A DNA stretch of 64,000 nucleotides from positions 1,178,001-1,242,000 of the forward strand of contig NZ_JARVWS010000001.1 in NCBI RefSeq assembly GCF_029846275.1. Reading direction: 5' to 3'. The notes beneath the pieces were generated by a model. That model searched no databases and was not told the origin of the DNA. It worked only from the letters and a program-made list of their open reading frames with translations. The DNA comes from Nocardioides sp. CER19. GTDB lineage: Bacteria; Actinomycetota; Actinomycetes; Propionibacteriales; Nocardioidaceae. The position numbers and the translations under genes are program-made. Positions 39,318-50,006 of this stretch are shown here, one piece after another. Within the stretch, counting starts at the first letter, position 1. Each line of letters opens with the position of its first letter.

Positions 39318-39770
39318 ATGCCGACCCTGCGTCTGGAGACGCTCGTCAGGGCTTCGCCCGAGGACTGCTTCGACCTCAGCCTGTCGGTCGACGCCCACAC
39401 GGCGTCGATGGGGCCGTCGGGCGAGCGTGCGGTCGACGGGATCACGGAGGGCAGGATGGGTCCCCTCGACACGGTGACGTGGCGGGCGCGCCACTTCGGG
39501 CTGCCGTTCCGGATGACGTCCACCATCACGGCATGGGACCGGCCCCGACGCTTCGTCGACGAGCAGGTCGCCGGCCCGTTCCGCAGCTGGCGGCACGAGC
39601 ACACGTTCACGCCGCACCTGGACCGGACCCTCATGGTCGACATCGCGACCTTCGAGGCGCCGTACGGCGTCCTGGGCCGTGCCGCGGAGACGCTGGTGCT
39701 GACCCGCTACCTGATGCGGCTGCTCAGCCAGCGCAACGACTGGCTCAGGACGGAGCTGGAGCGGGCCTGA
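39318..39770 (+). CDS. SRPBCC (START-like) family protein
   Basis: A 150-aa protein of the helix-grip fold. It begins with LRLETLVRASPEDCFDLSLSV, the usual first strand and helix, and has the central FGLPFRMTSTITAWDRPRRFVDEQVAGPFRSWRHEH strands and a long C-terminal helix. The family binds hydrophobic ligands; enzymatic activity cannot be inferred. TAGCGT lies 6 nt before the ATG. Its stop abuts the stop of the convergent gene. Confidence 0.82.
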   Translation: MPTLRLETLVRASPEDCFDLSLSVDAHTASMGPSGERAVDGITEGRMGPLDTVTWRARHFGLPFRMTSTITAWDRPRRFVDEQVAGPFRSWRHEHTFTPHLDRTLMVDIATFEAPYGVLGRAAETLVLTRYLMRLLSQRNDWLRTELERA

Positions 39771-40208
39771 TCAGGACCGCTCGGCGGCGGATCCGGTGGC
39801 CGCGTCGACCTCGCCGCGGCGGATGCGGTCGACGAGGTCGTGGACCCGCAGGCCGCTGGCCTGCCAGTCGCCGACCATCTCCTCCCGGGCGAGCCTCCAC
39901 CCGCGCCGGACCTGCACCCACCACTTGCGGCCGAACACCATGCGCCCGGCCACCGCGAACGGCAATACGGCGAGGACCAGGACGAGCTCGACGCCGGTGA
40001 TCATCAACAGCGCCACAATGGGCAGGAGGACCAGGACCACGAGGCCGATCGCGAGCGCCGCGACGGCGCCGCCGAGGTCGTCGACCCCGTCGAAGAAGTC
40101 GAAGGAGCTGCCGTCAGGCATGGACTCGACGTCGCGGATCCGCGGGTTCCACGGGAGCCAGCGGCGATGCACGCGCCAGACCTGGCCGGAGGGGTCGTGC
40201 ACCTTCAC
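39771..40208 (-). CDS. Membrane protein of unknown function
   Basis: A 145-aa protein. The first 35 residues are polar with aromatic residues (WRVHRRWLPWNPRIRD), then two adjacent hydrophobic segments follow (VAALAIGLVVLVLLPIVALL and VELVLVLAVLPFAVAGRM), then a basic, helical C-terminal part (WWVQVRRGWRLAREEMVGDW). I do not recognise the family. It diverges from mutA and may share that promoter region. Confidence 0.65.
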   Translation of the reverse strand: MKVHDPSGQVWRVHRRWLPWNPRIRDVESMPDGSSFDFFDGVDDLGGAVAALAIGLVVLVLLPIVALLMITGVELVLVLAVLPFAVAGRMVFGRKWWVQVRRGWRLAREEMVGDWQASGLRVHDLVDRIRRGEVDAATGSAAERS

Positions 40209-40269
40209 GGATGAGGAGGCTACTGGTTGGAAACCTCACACTCGGTGGCGATCGCCACTTCCCTCTTCC

Positions 40270-40275
40270 TAAGGT
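40270..40275 (+). promoter_or_regulatory. Putative -10 box for leaderless mutA
   Basis: TAAGGT lies 7 nt before the mutA ATG. The gap between divergent genes is only 74 nt and shows no Shine-Dalgarno sequence and no cobalamin riboswitch. Confidence 0.5.
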
Positions 40276-40282
40276 GCCCCGC

Positions 40283-42037
40283 ATGACCGACAAGCCTGCG
40301 CACCTGCAGCTGGCGCAGCCCGAGGACGACCACGGCGTCGCCGAGTGGGAGGCCGCGGCCGCGGGCGTGCTCCGCAAGTCGCGGCGGCTCACCGAGGAGG
40401 ACGCCGACGCGCTCGTCTGGGACAAGCTGGCTCGTACGACGCTGGACGGCATCGCCGTCACGCCGCTCGGGACTCCCGCCGACCTCGAGGGCCTGACCAC
40501 GGCCGGACGGCCGACCCGCGCCGGTGCCTGGGACATCCGCTCCTTCGTCGCCGACCCCGACGCCGAGCTCGCCAACGAGAGCGCGCTCGCCGACCTCGAC
40601 GGCGGCGTCACCAGCCTCTGGGTCCAGGCCGACGCGGACACCGACCTGGCCACCGACCTGGACACCGTCCTCGACGGCGTCCTCCTCGACCTGGCACCGG
40701 TCGTCCTCGACGCGCCGACTGCGCCGCTGCAGGCCGCCCGGGCCCTGCTCGCGCTCGTCTCGCGGACGGGCGTGGAGCCGCACCCGGCCACCAACCTCGG
40801 CGTCGACCCGATCGGCGCCGTCCACCGCGACCTGCGGGCCGAGGGTGCGTGGCAGGAGGACCTGGTCGGCGTCGCGCGGCTCGCGCAGGAGCTCGGCGTG
40901 CTCGGCGTCGTCGTCGACGCGACCGCTGCCCACGACCTCGGCGCCAGCGACGCCCAGGAGCTCGGCTACGGCCTCGCCGTCGGAGCGACGTACCTGCGCA
41001 CCCTCACCGCGGCCGGCCTCAGCGTGACCGAGGCGGCGCGACTGGTGGAGTTCCGCTTCGCGGCGACCGACGAGCAGTTCCCGACGATCGCGAAGCTGCG
41101 CGCCGCCCGCCGGCTCTGGGCACGCGTGCTGGAGCTCAGCGGTGCCGACGGCGTCCGCATGCGCCTCCACGCCGTCACCAGCCGGCCGATGCTCAGCAAG
41201 TACGACCCCTACGTCAACATGCTGCGGGGCACCGTCGCCGCCTTCGCCGCAGGCGTCGGGGGAGCGGACGCGGTCACCGTGCTGCCCTTCGACAGCGCCA
41301 ACGGACGCCCGGAGGCGTTCGGCCGCCGCATCGCCCGCAACGTCAACCACCTGCTCATCGACGAGAGCCACGTCGCGGTCGTCGCCGACCCGGCCGGCGG
41401 TGCGTATGCCGTCGAGCGACTCACCGACGACCTCGCCGTCGCCGGGTGGGCGGAGCTCGGGGAGATCGAGACGACCGGGTTCGACACGTTCCGTGGCCGC
41501 GTCGCGACGATCGTGGAACGGCGCGAGGCCGAGATCGCTCGGCGCAAGCGGCCGATCACCGGCCTCAGCGAGTTCCCCGACCTCACGGAGACGCTGCCTG
41601 AGCGGAAGCCGGACGCGATCGCCGACCGGGTCCGCCGCTACGGCGCCAGCTTCGAGGAGCTGCGCGACACGCCGCCGGCCCAGCACGTCTTCCTCGCGAC
41701 CCTCGGCACGGTCGCCCAGCACACCGCGCGCGCGACGTTCGCGAGCAACCTGCTGGCCGCCGGCGGCGTCGCGGTCGACCTGGCCGGGGCGACCACCGAC
41801 GCGCAGGACCTCGTGAGCAAGTACGGCGGCCAGTTGGTCGTCTGCCTCGCGGGCTCCGACGCGGCGTACGAGCAGTGGGGAGCCGAGGCCGCCGCCGCGC
41901 TCCGCGACGCCGGCGCCCGGCGCGTGATCGTCGCTGGCAAGCCCGTCGGCCCGATCACGGACGCCGTCGACGACTCGGCAGCCCTGGGCGTCGACGCGCT
42001 CGACTTCCTGCACCGGACCCGAGAGGCATTGTCATGA
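40283..42037 (+). CDS. mutA: Methylmalonyl-CoA mutase small subunit
   Basis: The non-catalytic partner of the heterodimeric mutase, 584 aa. The TIM-barrel half is recognisable from [12 protein letters not shown] and [10 protein letters not shown] near the N-terminus, and [20 protein letters not shown] and [23 protein letters not shown] in the middle. The C-terminal cobalamin-like domain lacks the DxHxxG B12-binding motif, as expected for the small subunit. The ATG at 40283 is chosen; an in-frame start at 40211 would overlap the divergent gene. The stop overlaps mutB (ATGA), so the two subunits are coupled. Confidence 0.94.
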   Translation: MTDKPAHLQLAQPEDDHGVAEWEAAAAGVLRKSRRLTEEDADALVWDKLARTTLDGIAVTPLGTPADLEGLTTAGRPTRAGAWDIRSFVADPDAELANESALADLDGGVTSLWVQADADTDLATDLDTVLDGVLLDLAPVVLDAPTAPLQAARALLALVSRTGVEPHPATNLGVDPIGAVHRDLRAEGAWQEDLVGVARLAQELGVLGVVVDATAAHDLGASDAQELGYGLAVGATYLRTLTAAGLSVTEAARLVEFRFAATDEQFPTIAKLRAARRLWARVLELSGADGVRMRLHAVTSRPMLSKYDPYVNMLRGTVAAFAAGVGGADAVTVLPFDSANGRPEAFGRRIARNVNHLLIDESHVAVVADPAGGAYAVERLTDDLAVAGWAELGEIETTGFDTFRGRVATIVERREAEIARRKRPITGLSEFPDLTETLPERKPDAIADRVRRYGASFEELRDTPPAQHVFLATLGTVAQHTARATFASNLLAAGGVAVDLAGATTDAQDLVSKYGGQLVVCLAGSDAAYEQWGAEAAAALRDAGARRVIVAGKPVGPITDAVDDSAALGVDALDFLHRTREALS

Positions 42038-44193
42038 GCATCCCGGAGAGCTTCGCGGGGCTTCCGCTCGCGGACGCCGAGCTGGTCGAGGCACCCCTCG
42101 ACGAGCTCGGGGTGCGTGGCGAGGGCTGGCACAGCCCTGAGGGGATCGAGGTCAAGCCGTTCTACACGGCCGCCGACCTCGAGGGTGTGGACGCGCTCGC
42201 GACGTACCCCGGTCTGAGCCCGTTCCTGCGCGGGCCCTACCCGACGATGTACACCACCCAGCCGTGGACGATCCGGCAGTACGCCGGCTTCTCGACCGCC
42301 GAGGAGTCCAACGCGTTCTACCGGCGCAACCTCGCGGCCGGCCAGAAGGGGCTCAGCGTCGCGTTCGACCTGGCGACCCATCGCGGCTACGACTCCGACC
42401 ACCCGCGGGTCCGCGGCGATGTCGGCATGGCGGGCGTGGCGATCGACTCGATCTACGACACCCGGACGCTGTTCCACGGGATCCCGCTCGACGAGATGTC
42501 GGTGTCGATGACGATGAACGGCGCCGTGCTGCCGGTCATGGCCCTCTACATCGCGGCGGCCGAGGAGCAGGGGGTGAAGCCGGAGCAGCTCGCGGGGACG
42601 ATCCAGAACGACATCCTCAAGGAGTTCATGGTCCGCAACACCTACATCTACCCGCCGGCGGCCTCGATGCGGATCATCTCCGACATCTTCAGCTTCACCG
42701 CCGAGCGGATGCCGCGGTTCAACTCGATCTCCATCTCCGGCTACCACATGCAGGAGGCCGGGGCGACCGCCGACCTCGAGCTGGCCTACACGCTGGCCGA
42801 CGGGGTCGAGTACATCCGCGCGGGCCTGGCCGCCGGCCTCGACATCGACGCGTTCGCGCCGCGGCTGTCGTTCTTCTGGGCGATCGGCATGAACTTCTTC
42901 ATGGAGGTCGCCAAGCTGCGCGCCGCCCGCGCCCTGTGGTCGCGGCTGGTGCGCGAGTTCGACCCGAAGAACCCGAAGTCGCTGTCGCTGCGCACCCACT
43001 CGCAGACCAGCGGCTGGTCGCTCACCGCGCAGGACGTGTTCAACAACGTCGGCCGCACGGCGATCGAGGCGATGGCGGCGACCCAGGGCCACACCCAGTC
43101 GCTGCACACCAACGCCCTCGACGAGGCGATCGCACTGCCCACCGACTTCTCCGCACGCATCGCCCGCAACACCCAGCTGCTCCTGCAGCAGGAGAGCGGT
43201 ACGACGGGCACGATCGACCCGTGGGGCGGCTCCTACTACGTCGAGCGCCTGACGCACGACCTGGCCGAGCGCGCCTGGGCCCACATCCAGGAGGCCGAGG
43301 CCGCGGGCGGCATGGCGAAGGCGATCGAGCAGGGCATCCCGAAGATGCGCATCGAGGAGGCGGCCGCCCGCACCCAGGCGCGCATCGACGCCGGCAGCCA
43401 GAAGGTCATCGGCGTCAACACCTACCGCCCGGCGGTCGAGGACCGGCTCGACGTGCTCCGCGTCGACAACGACGAGGTCTACCGTCAGCAGGTCGCCAAG
43501 CTCGAGCGGCTGCGGGCCGAGCGCAGCCCCGAAGAGGTCGAGCGCACACTGGCCGCGCTGACGTCGTCGGCCGAGTCCGGTCGAGGCAACCTGCTCGAGC
43601 TCGCCGTCGACGCCGCCCGCGCGAAGGCGACGGTCGGCGAGATCTCCGAGGCGATCGAGAAGGTGTGGGGCCGCCACCAGGCGGTCATCCGTACGATCTC
43701 CGGCGTGTACAGGGATGAAGCCACCTCCGGTGGCGACGCCTCGGTGGAGGAGGTCCTGCAGGCGACCGCCGACTTCGAGGAGGCGGAGGGCCGGCGCCCG
43801 CGCATCCTGGTCGCGAAGATGGGCCAGGACGGCCACGACCGCGGCCAGAAGGTCGTCGTGACCGCCTTCGCCGACCTCGGCTTCGACGTCGACGTCGGTC
43901 CCCTGTTCTCCACCCCGGAGGAGGTCGCCCAGCAGGCCGTCGACGCCGACGTGCACATCGTGGGCGTCTCCTCCCTCGCGGCCGGGCACCTGGCGCTCCT
44001 TCCCGCGTTGAAGAAGGCGCTCGCCGAGCAGGGGCGGCCGGACATCATGATCGTCATCGGCGGGGTCATCCCGCCCGACGACGTCGCGACGCTCAAGGAG
44101 ATGGGGGCCGCCGAGGTCTTCCTGCCCGGCACGGTGATCGCCGAGTCGGCGCTCGACCTGCTCCGGCGGCTCCGCGAGCAGCTCGACCACTGA
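42034..44193 (+). CDS. mutB: Methylmalonyl-CoA mutase large subunit
   Basis: Adenosylcobalamin-dependent isomerisation of methylmalonyl-CoA and succinyl-CoA, 719 aa. The CoA-binding barrel has [20 protein letters not shown] and [20 protein letters not shown], with the active-site [21 protein letters not shown]. The C-terminal B12 domain has the cobalt ligand motif [10 protein letters not shown] (near residue 600) and GGVIPPDD. It completes propionyl-CoA catabolism from odd-chain fats, branched amino acids or cholesterol. The MeaB chaperone is encoded 845 nt downstream. No epimerase gene is in the window. Confidence 0.97.
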   Translation: MSIPESFAGLPLADAELVEAPLDELGVRGEGWHSPEGIEVKPFYTAADLEGVDALATYPGLSPFLRGPYPTMYTTQPWTIRQYAGFSTAEESNAFYRRNLAAGQKGLSVAFDLATHRGYDSDHPRVRGDVGMAGVAIDSIYDTRTLFHGIPLDEMSVSMTMNGAVLPVMALYIAAAEEQGVKPEQLAGTIQNDILKEFMVRNTYIYPPAASMRIISDIFSFTAERMPRFNSISISGYHMQEAGATADLELAYTLADGVEYIRAGLAAGLDIDAFAPRLSFFWAIGMNFFMEVAKLRAARALWSRLVREFDPKNPKSLSLRTHSQTSGWSLTAQDVFNNVGRTAIEAMAATQGHTQSLHTNALDEAIALPTDFSARIARNTQLLLQQESGTTGTIDPWGGSYYVERLTHDLAERAWAHIQEAEAAGGMAKAIEQGIPKMRIEEAAARTQARIDAGSQKVIGVNTYRPAVEDRLDVLRVDNDEVYRQQVAKLERLRAERSPEEVERTLAALTSSAESGRGNLLELAVDAARAKATVGEISEAIEKVWGRHQAVIRTISGVYRDEATSGGDASVEEVLQATADFEEAEGRRPRILVAKMGQDGHDRGQKVVVTAFADLGFDVDVGPLFSTPEEVAQQAVDADVHIVGVSSLAAGHLALLPALKKALAEQGRPDIMIVIGGVIPPDDVATLKEMGAAEVFLPGTVIAESALDLLRRLREQLDH

Positions 44194-44214
44194 CCCCGAC
44201 GCCGGTCGCCTCCG

Positions 44215-44727
44215 TCACTCCTCGACGGGGCGGCCGGTGTCGCGCACGAGGTAGAGCCACGGGAACGCCTTGCAGCCGACCTGCCAGCCGTCCTTCTCGT
44301 AGCGCGAGGGGAGCCTGACCCAGGCGACCCGGCGGTGCTCCCACTGGGTCGGGGTGCGCAGCATCCGGTGGCGCAGCATCCCCGCACCGACCGTGTGCCA
44401 GCCGAGACGTCCGGCCAGCTCCAGCTCGCGCATCTCGTCGAACGCCGTGACCGGGCCGAGCCAGCGCTCCTCCGGGCCGACGCTCTCCTCGTCTCGTCCG
44501 CCGAACCGCTGCTGCGCCGCCTGGCGGCTCATGCCCAGCTCCGCGCCGATCGCCGCCCAGCTGTGTCCTTCGGCCCGGGCGGCGCCGACGGCCTGCTGGA
44601 GCAGGCCACCGACGGCCTGCTCCGCGGCGGCCGTACGCCGAACCAGGGCCAACGCGTCGTCGGAGTCGGCCTCGTCGGTCCGCGTGGCGAGGATGGCCGC
44701 GCCGAGCGCGTCGGCCAGCTCGCTCAC
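44215..44727 (-). CDS. HTH domain protein of unknown function
   Basis: A 170-aa protein. The middle has a helix-turn-helix, AEGHSWAAIGAELGMSRQAAQQRF (residues about 52-75), of the type found in small actinobacterial DNA-binding proteins. The N-terminal helix is acidic and Ala-rich; the C-terminal half is basic and aromatic (TPTQWEHRRVAWVRLPSRYE). The GTG start overlaps the stop of the upstream membrane gene (GTGA). Because this pair diverges from meaB across a set of repeated half-sites, it is a candidate autoregulator and meaB regulator; this is inference. Confidence 0.65.
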   Translation of the reverse strand: MSELADALGAAILATRTDEADSDDALALVRRTAAAEQAVGGLLQQAVGAARAEGHSWAAIGAELGMSRQAAQQRFGGRDEESVGPEERWLGPVTAFDEMRELELAGRLGWHTVGAGMLRHRMLRTPTQWEHRRVAWVRLPSRYEKDGWQVGCKAFPWLYLVRDTGRPVEE

Positions 44728-44972
44728 CGGTCGGCCTCGTCGCGGCTGGGCAGCCAGTCGCCGTCCTCGTCCCCGCGGCTCGGCAGCCAGCCGCCGTCCC
44801 TGCGCCAGGACCGCGAGATCACGAGCACGCCGAGGAGCATCAGCGCGACGGCGGCACCCGTGAACAGGCCGGCGAGGAAGCCGTCGAGGGAGCGGCCGAG
44901 CAGGAACAGGCCCATGCCGACCAGGATCGAGCCGACACCGAGCGCGTGGCCGGCGGGGTGGGGGTTGGTCAT
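44724..44972 (-). CDS. Small two-helix membrane protein
   Basis: An 82-aa protein: short polar start, helices ALGVGSILVGMGLFLLGRSL and FLAGLFTGAAVALMLLGVLVISRSW, then an acidic tail with a repeated motif (GWLPSRGDEDG and DWLPSRDEAD). It has no recognised family. TAAGTT lies 6 nt upstream of the ATG, so it is probably leaderless. It is coupled to the HTH gene by a 4-nt overlap, so the two may act together as a membrane protein and a DNA-binding partner. Confidence 0.65.
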   Translation of the reverse strand: MTNPHPAGHALGVGSILVGMGLFLLGRSLDGFLAGLFTGAAVALMLLGVLVISRSWRRDGGWLPSRGDEDGDWLPSRDEADR

Positions 44973-44974
44973 GG

Positions 44975-45021
44975 TGTCAACTTACGGTTGACGCAAACTA
45001 GGTGTCAACCTGTTCTTGACA
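44975..45021. promoter_or_regulatory. Divergent meaB promoter region with four TGTCAA half-sites
   Basis: TGTCAA (44975-44980) faces GTTGAC (44987-44992); TGTCAA (45003-45008) faces TTGACA (45016-45021) across 7 bp. The first pair overlaps the TAAGTT -10 box of the minus-strand membrane gene. The second lies just before CACACT (45025-45030), the -10-like box 7 nt ahead of the meaB GTG. Repressor binding here could silence both directions. Confidence 0.55.
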
Positions 45022-45037
45022 TGGCACACTGGCCGCC

Positions 45038-46021
45038 GTGCCGACCCAGCAGCAATCGCTCGACGACCTTCTCGCCGGCATCGTGGAGGGAAGGCGCGCC
45101 GCGGTGTCGCGCGCCATCACGCTGGTGGAGTCCACCAAGCCGGCGCACCGGGACACGGCCCGCGAGCTGCTGACCGGGCTCGCCGACGTCGAACGGCCGG
45201 CCGCCGTACGGGTCGGGATCTCGGGGGTCCCCGGCGTGGGCAAGTCGACGTTCATCGAGGCGCTCGGCTCTCGGCTGACCAGCGAGGGTCACAAGGTCGG
45301 CGTGCTCGCGGTCGACCCCTCCAGCGTCCGCACCGGCGGCTCGGTGCTCGGCGACAAGACCCGGATGCAGCGGCTGGCCGTCGACCCGAACGCCTACATC
45401 AGGCCCAGTCCCAGCGCGGGAACACTCGGCGGTGTCGCCAGGGCGACCGTGCAGGCGATGGCGGTCCTGGAGGCGGCGGCCTACGACGTCGTGCTGGTCG
45501 AGACTGTCGGCGTCGGCCAGTCCGAGGTCACCGTGGCCGGCATGGTGGACACCTTCCTGTTCCTCACCATCGCCCGCACCGGCGACCAGCTGCAGGGCAT
45601 CAAGAAGGGCATCCTCGAGATCGCCGACGTGGTCGCCGTCAACAAGGCCGACGGCGATCGCGAGGGCGAGGCCCGGGCCGCAGCCCGCGAGCTGGCCGGC
45701 GCGCTGCGCCTGGTGCGAGGCAAGGGTGAGTGGGCGCCACCGGTCGTCACGGCGAGCGGTCTGCACGACGTCGGCGTCGACGGCGTGTGGGAGCAGGTGC
45801 TGCGCCACCGCGAGTATCTCGGCGACGACGGACTGCGGGACAAGCGTGCCCGCCAGCAGCTGGACTTCACGTGGGCGCTGGTCCGCGACGAGCTCGAGCA
45901 GCGACTGCGGCACGATCCGGGGGTGCGGGCGATCCGCGAGGAGGTCCGCGACCAGGTGCTCGCCGGAGAACTCCCCGCCACGGTGGCGGCGGACCGCATC
46001 CTCCAGGCCTACGACGGTTAA
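45038..46021 (+). CDS. meaB: Methylmalonyl-CoA mutase-associated GTPase MeaB
   Basis: A 327-aa G3E-type GTPase that loads and protects adenosylcobalamin on methylmalonyl-CoA mutase. Motifs: Walker A GVPGVGKSTFIE (about residues 64-75), switch LAVDPSSVRTGGSVLGDKTRM, G3-like VETVGVGQSE, and base recognition VAVNKADGD. A C-terminal helical arm follows. The GTG at 45038 has a CACACT box 7 nt upstream and appears leaderless. The mutA-mutB-meaB association is the usual one, here split by a divergent pair of unknown genes. Confidence 0.95.
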   Translation: MPTQQQSLDDLLAGIVEGRRAAVSRAITLVESTKPAHRDTARELLTGLADVERPAAVRVGISGVPGVGKSTFIEALGSRLTSEGHKVGVLAVDPSSVRTGGSVLGDKTRMQRLAVDPNAYIRPSPSAGTLGGVARATVQAMAVLEAAAYDVVLVETVGVGQSEVTVAGMVDTFLFLTIARTGDQLQGIKKGILEIADVVAVNKADGDREGEARAAARELAGALRLVRGKGEWAPPVVTASGLHDVGVDGVWEQVLRHREYLGDDGLRDKRARQQLDFTWALVRDELEQRLRHDPGVRAIREEVRDQVLAGELPATVAADRILQAYDG

Positions 46022-46030
46022 CGTCGTTAG

Positions 46031-47230
46031 GTGGACATCGCAGCGCTGATCACCCAGGTCGTCGACGAGAACTCCGACGAGCTGGTGTTGCTGCGCCGCA
46101 ACCTGCACGCGCACCCCGAGCGGTCCTGGGAGGAGCAGCGCACCACGCGCGTCGCCGCCCACCACCTCGACCGTCTGGGCTGGAAGATGACGCCGATGCC
46201 CCGCTCGGGCCTGGTCGCCGAGCTCGGCCCCGACTCGGGCGAGGGCGTCGGGACGATCGCGCTGCGCGCGGACATGGATGCCCTCCCGATCCACGACGAG
46301 ACGGCCGACCCCTGGTCGAGCACGATCGAGGGCGTCGCCCACGCGTGTGGACACGACCTGCACGTCACCTGCCTGCTCGGGGCGGCGTACGCCCTGACCG
46401 AGATGCACCGGCACGGGATGCTCGGCGGCCGGGTGCGGCTGCTGCTCCAGCCGGCGGAGGAGACCATGCCGGGCGGCGCCCTCCACATGATGAACCAGGG
46501 CGCCCTCGACGACGTCCGGCGGATCTTCGCGCTGCACGCCGACCCGACGGTCGACGTCGGCCAGGTCGGGCTGCGGGCCGGGCCGATCACCAGCGCCTCC
46601 GACCACGTCATCGTCCGGATCAGCGGCCCGGGCGGCCACACGAGCCGGCCGCACCGCACCGGCGACGTGACGTTCGCGCTGGCCACGCTGGCCACCGAGC
46701 TGCCCGCGGTGCTGTCCCGTCGGCTCGATCCGCGCGCCGGCGCCAGCATGGTGTGGGGCATGATCCGCGCCGGCTCGGCGTCCAACGTCATCCCCCAGGA
46801 GGGGCTGCTCAGCGGCACTCTCCGGATCCTCGACGCGGTCGCGTGGGCCGAGGCCGAGCCGATCGTGCAGTCGGCGGTCGCCGACATCGTCCGTCCCTAC
46901 GCCGTCGAGGCGGTCGTCGAGTACACGCGCGGCGTGCCGCCGGTGGTCAACGACGACGGCTGCCACCAGGTCCTCGTCCGGGCCGTCCTCGACGTGCTCG
47001 GACCCGGCGGGCAGGTGGCCACCCACCAGAGCCTCGGCGGCGAGGACTTCGGCTGGTACCTCGACCGGATCCCCGGGGCGATGTTCCGGCTCGGCACCCG
47101 TACGCCGGGCGGGCCGACGTACGACCTGCACCAGGGCAACCTGCGCGTCGACGACCGCGCGGTGCCGGTCGGCGCCAAGGTGCTCGCCGCCGCGGCGGCC
47201 GAGGCGCTCGCGACGATGAGCAACCTCTAG
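46031..47230 (+). CDS. M20 family amidohydrolase / metallopeptidase
   Basis: A 399-aa zinc enzyme of the aminoacylase/hippurate hydrolase branch. It begins LLRRNLHAHPERSWEE. Metal ligands lie in LRADMDALPIHDE, HACGHDLHVTCLLG (His, Asp) and LQPAEETMPGGA (Glu-Glu), with a late His in TYDLHQGN. The dimerisation domain has ISGPGGHTSRPHRTGD. It probably cleaves N-acyl amino acids or small peptides in the cytoplasm. The GTG start is 9 nt after the meaB stop; a TAACGT box 6 nt upstream overlaps that stop, so it may have its own promoter. Confidence 0.9.
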   Translation: MDIAALITQVVDENSDELVLLRRNLHAHPERSWEEQRTTRVAAHHLDRLGWKMTPMPRSGLVAELGPDSGEGVGTIALRADMDALPIHDETADPWSSTIEGVAHACGHDLHVTCLLGAAYALTEMHRHGMLGGRVRLLLQPAEETMPGGALHMMNQGALDDVRRIFALHADPTVDVGQVGLRAGPITSASDHVIVRISGPGGHTSRPHRTGDVTFALATLATELPAVLSRRLDPRAGASMVWGMIRAGSASNVIPQEGLLSGTLRILDAVAWAEAEPIVQSAVADIVRPYAVEAVVEYTRGVPPVVNDDGCHQVLVRAVLDVLGPGGQVATHQSLGGEDFGWYLDRIPGAMFRLGTRTPGGPTYDLHQGNLRVDDRAVPVGAKVLAAAAAEALATMSNL

Positions 47231-47290
47231 GTAACAACTTGATGTCGGGTATGCGAAGCGCAGGTCCATCCGCCTAGGGTTCGTCCATGC

Positions 47291-47309
47291 GTGCCCCGTC
47301 CGGGCACGT
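47291..47309 (+). other. Leader hairpin upstream of the BMP lipoprotein gene
   Basis: CGTGCCC (47291-47297) pairs with GGGCACG (47303-47309) across a 5-nt loop, just upstream of two AGGAGG-like sites. It may affect initiation at the TTG start or be the basal part of an attenuator. No known riboswitch is apparent. Confidence 0.4.
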
Positions 47310-47333
47310 CCAGGAGGATCCAGAGGAGGCGTC

Positions 47334-48392
47334 TTGCGACGCAGCACCAAGTTCGCGGCAGTACTGACTGCCGGCATCCTGTCGGTCGCGCTCACTGCGT
47401 GCGGCGGCGGCAGCGACAACAAGAACTCGGCCAACGACACCGGCAGCTCGGGCGGGAAGTCTGACATCAAGGTCGGCATGGCCTATGACATCGGCGGCCG
47501 CGGCGACCAGTCGTTCAACGACATGGCGGCGGCTGGTCTCGACAAGGCCAAGTCGGAGTTCGGCATCAAGACCTCGGAGTCCGAGGCGACCCCGGACGAG
47601 GCGGAGTCCGCCAAGGAGGACCGGCTCATCCAGCTGGCCGACGCGGGCTACAACCCCGTCATCGCGGTCGGCTTCGCCTACTCGGAGGCGGTCGGCAAGG
47701 TCGCGAAGCAGTACCCGGACGTGAAGTTCGCGATCATCGACGACACGGCCAACACGGACAAGAACGTCACCAACCTCGTCTTCGCCGAGGAGCAGGGCTC
47801 GTTCCTGGTCGGTGCCGCCGCGGCCCTCAAGTCGAAGGCCGGCCACATCGGCTTCGTCGGCGGCGTCAACACGCCGCTGATCAACAAGTTCGAGGCGGGC
47901 TACGACGCGGGCGCCAAGGCCGTCAACCCGAGCATCAAGATCGAGTCGGCCTACCTCACCCAGCCGCCGGACTTCACCGGCTTCAACGACCCGGGCAAGG
48001 GCAAGACCGCTGCCGAGGGCCAGTTCGACGCCGGCGCTGACGTCGTCTACCACGCTGCTGGTGGCTCCGGCCTCGGTGTCTTCCAGGCCGCGAAGGCCGC
48101 GAAGGGCCTGGCCATCGGCGTCGACTCCGACCAGTACCTCACGGCGTCGGCCGACCTGCAGCCGTTCATCCTGACCTCGATGATCAAGCACGTCGACGTC
48201 GCGGTCTACAACTTCATCAAGTCAGTCAAGGACGGCGACCCGCTGACGGGCACCGTGACCTTCGACCTCAAGGCCGGCGGCGTGGACTTCTCCACCAGCG
48301 GCGGCCAGGTCGACGACATCAAGTCGAAGCTGGACGACTTCAAGAAGCAGATCATCGACGGCACCATCAAGGTTCCGACGACGGTCAAGTAA
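47334..48392 (+). CDS. BMP family nucleoside-binding lipoprotein of an ABC importer
   Basis: A 352-aa substrate-binding lipoprotein. Signal and lipobox: basic RRSTKF, AAVLTAGILSVA, LTACG with Cys at about residue 21, then a Ser/Asn/Gly-rich linker. The BMP domain has VGMAYDIGGRGDQSFNDMAAAGLDKA, IAVGFAYSEAVGKVAKQYPD, GFVGGVNTPLINKFEAGYDAGAK and ADVVYHAAGGSGLGVF. The family binds purine and pyrimidine nucleosides. The start is TTG at 47334, which is rare; AGGAGG ends 3 nt upstream and the lipoprotein signal begins there. It heads the uptake operon and is followed by a strong hairpin before the ATPase gene. Confidence 0.94.
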   Translation: MRRSTKFAAVLTAGILSVALTACGGGSDNKNSANDTGSSGGKSDIKVGMAYDIGGRGDQSFNDMAAAGLDKAKSEFGIKTSESEATPDEAESAKEDRLIQLADAGYNPVIAVGFAYSEAVGKVAKQYPDVKFAIIDDTANTDKNVTNLVFAEEQGSFLVGAAAALKSKAGHIGFVGGVNTPLINKFEAGYDAGAKAVNPSIKIESAYLTQPPDFTGFNDPGKGKTAAEGQFDAGADVVYHAAGGSGLGVFQAAKAAKGLAIGVDSDQYLTASADLQPFILTSMIKHVDVAVYNFIKSVKDGDPLTGTVTFDLKAGGVDFSTSGGQVDDIKSKLDDFKKQIIDGTIKVPTTVK

Positions 48393-48406
48393 CGCCCCTG
48401 CGTGAT

Positions 48407-48450
48407 CCCGGGCCCGGGCCGGACGTTGTAGCGTTCGCCCCGGGCCCGGA
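48407..48450 (+). terminator. Hairpin attenuator between BMP and ATPase genes
   Basis: CCCGGGCCCGGG (48407-48418) pairs with CCCGGGCCCGG (48439-48449) across about 20 nt. Each arm is also a palindrome, so alternative folds are possible. A partial terminator here would lower ATPase and permease levels relative to the binding protein, a common stoichiometry control. Confidence 0.65.
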
Positions 48451-48479
48451 CCATGTCTCAGCATCGAACAGGAGGGTTC

Positions 48480-50002
<1,523 letters not shown>

Positions 50003-50006
<4 letters not shown>

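Noticed and set aside
40209..40282. Possible cobalamin riboswitch upstream of B12-dependent mutAB
   Set aside because: The gap is only 74 nt and lacks the B12 box; cobalamin riboswitches are about 200 nt.
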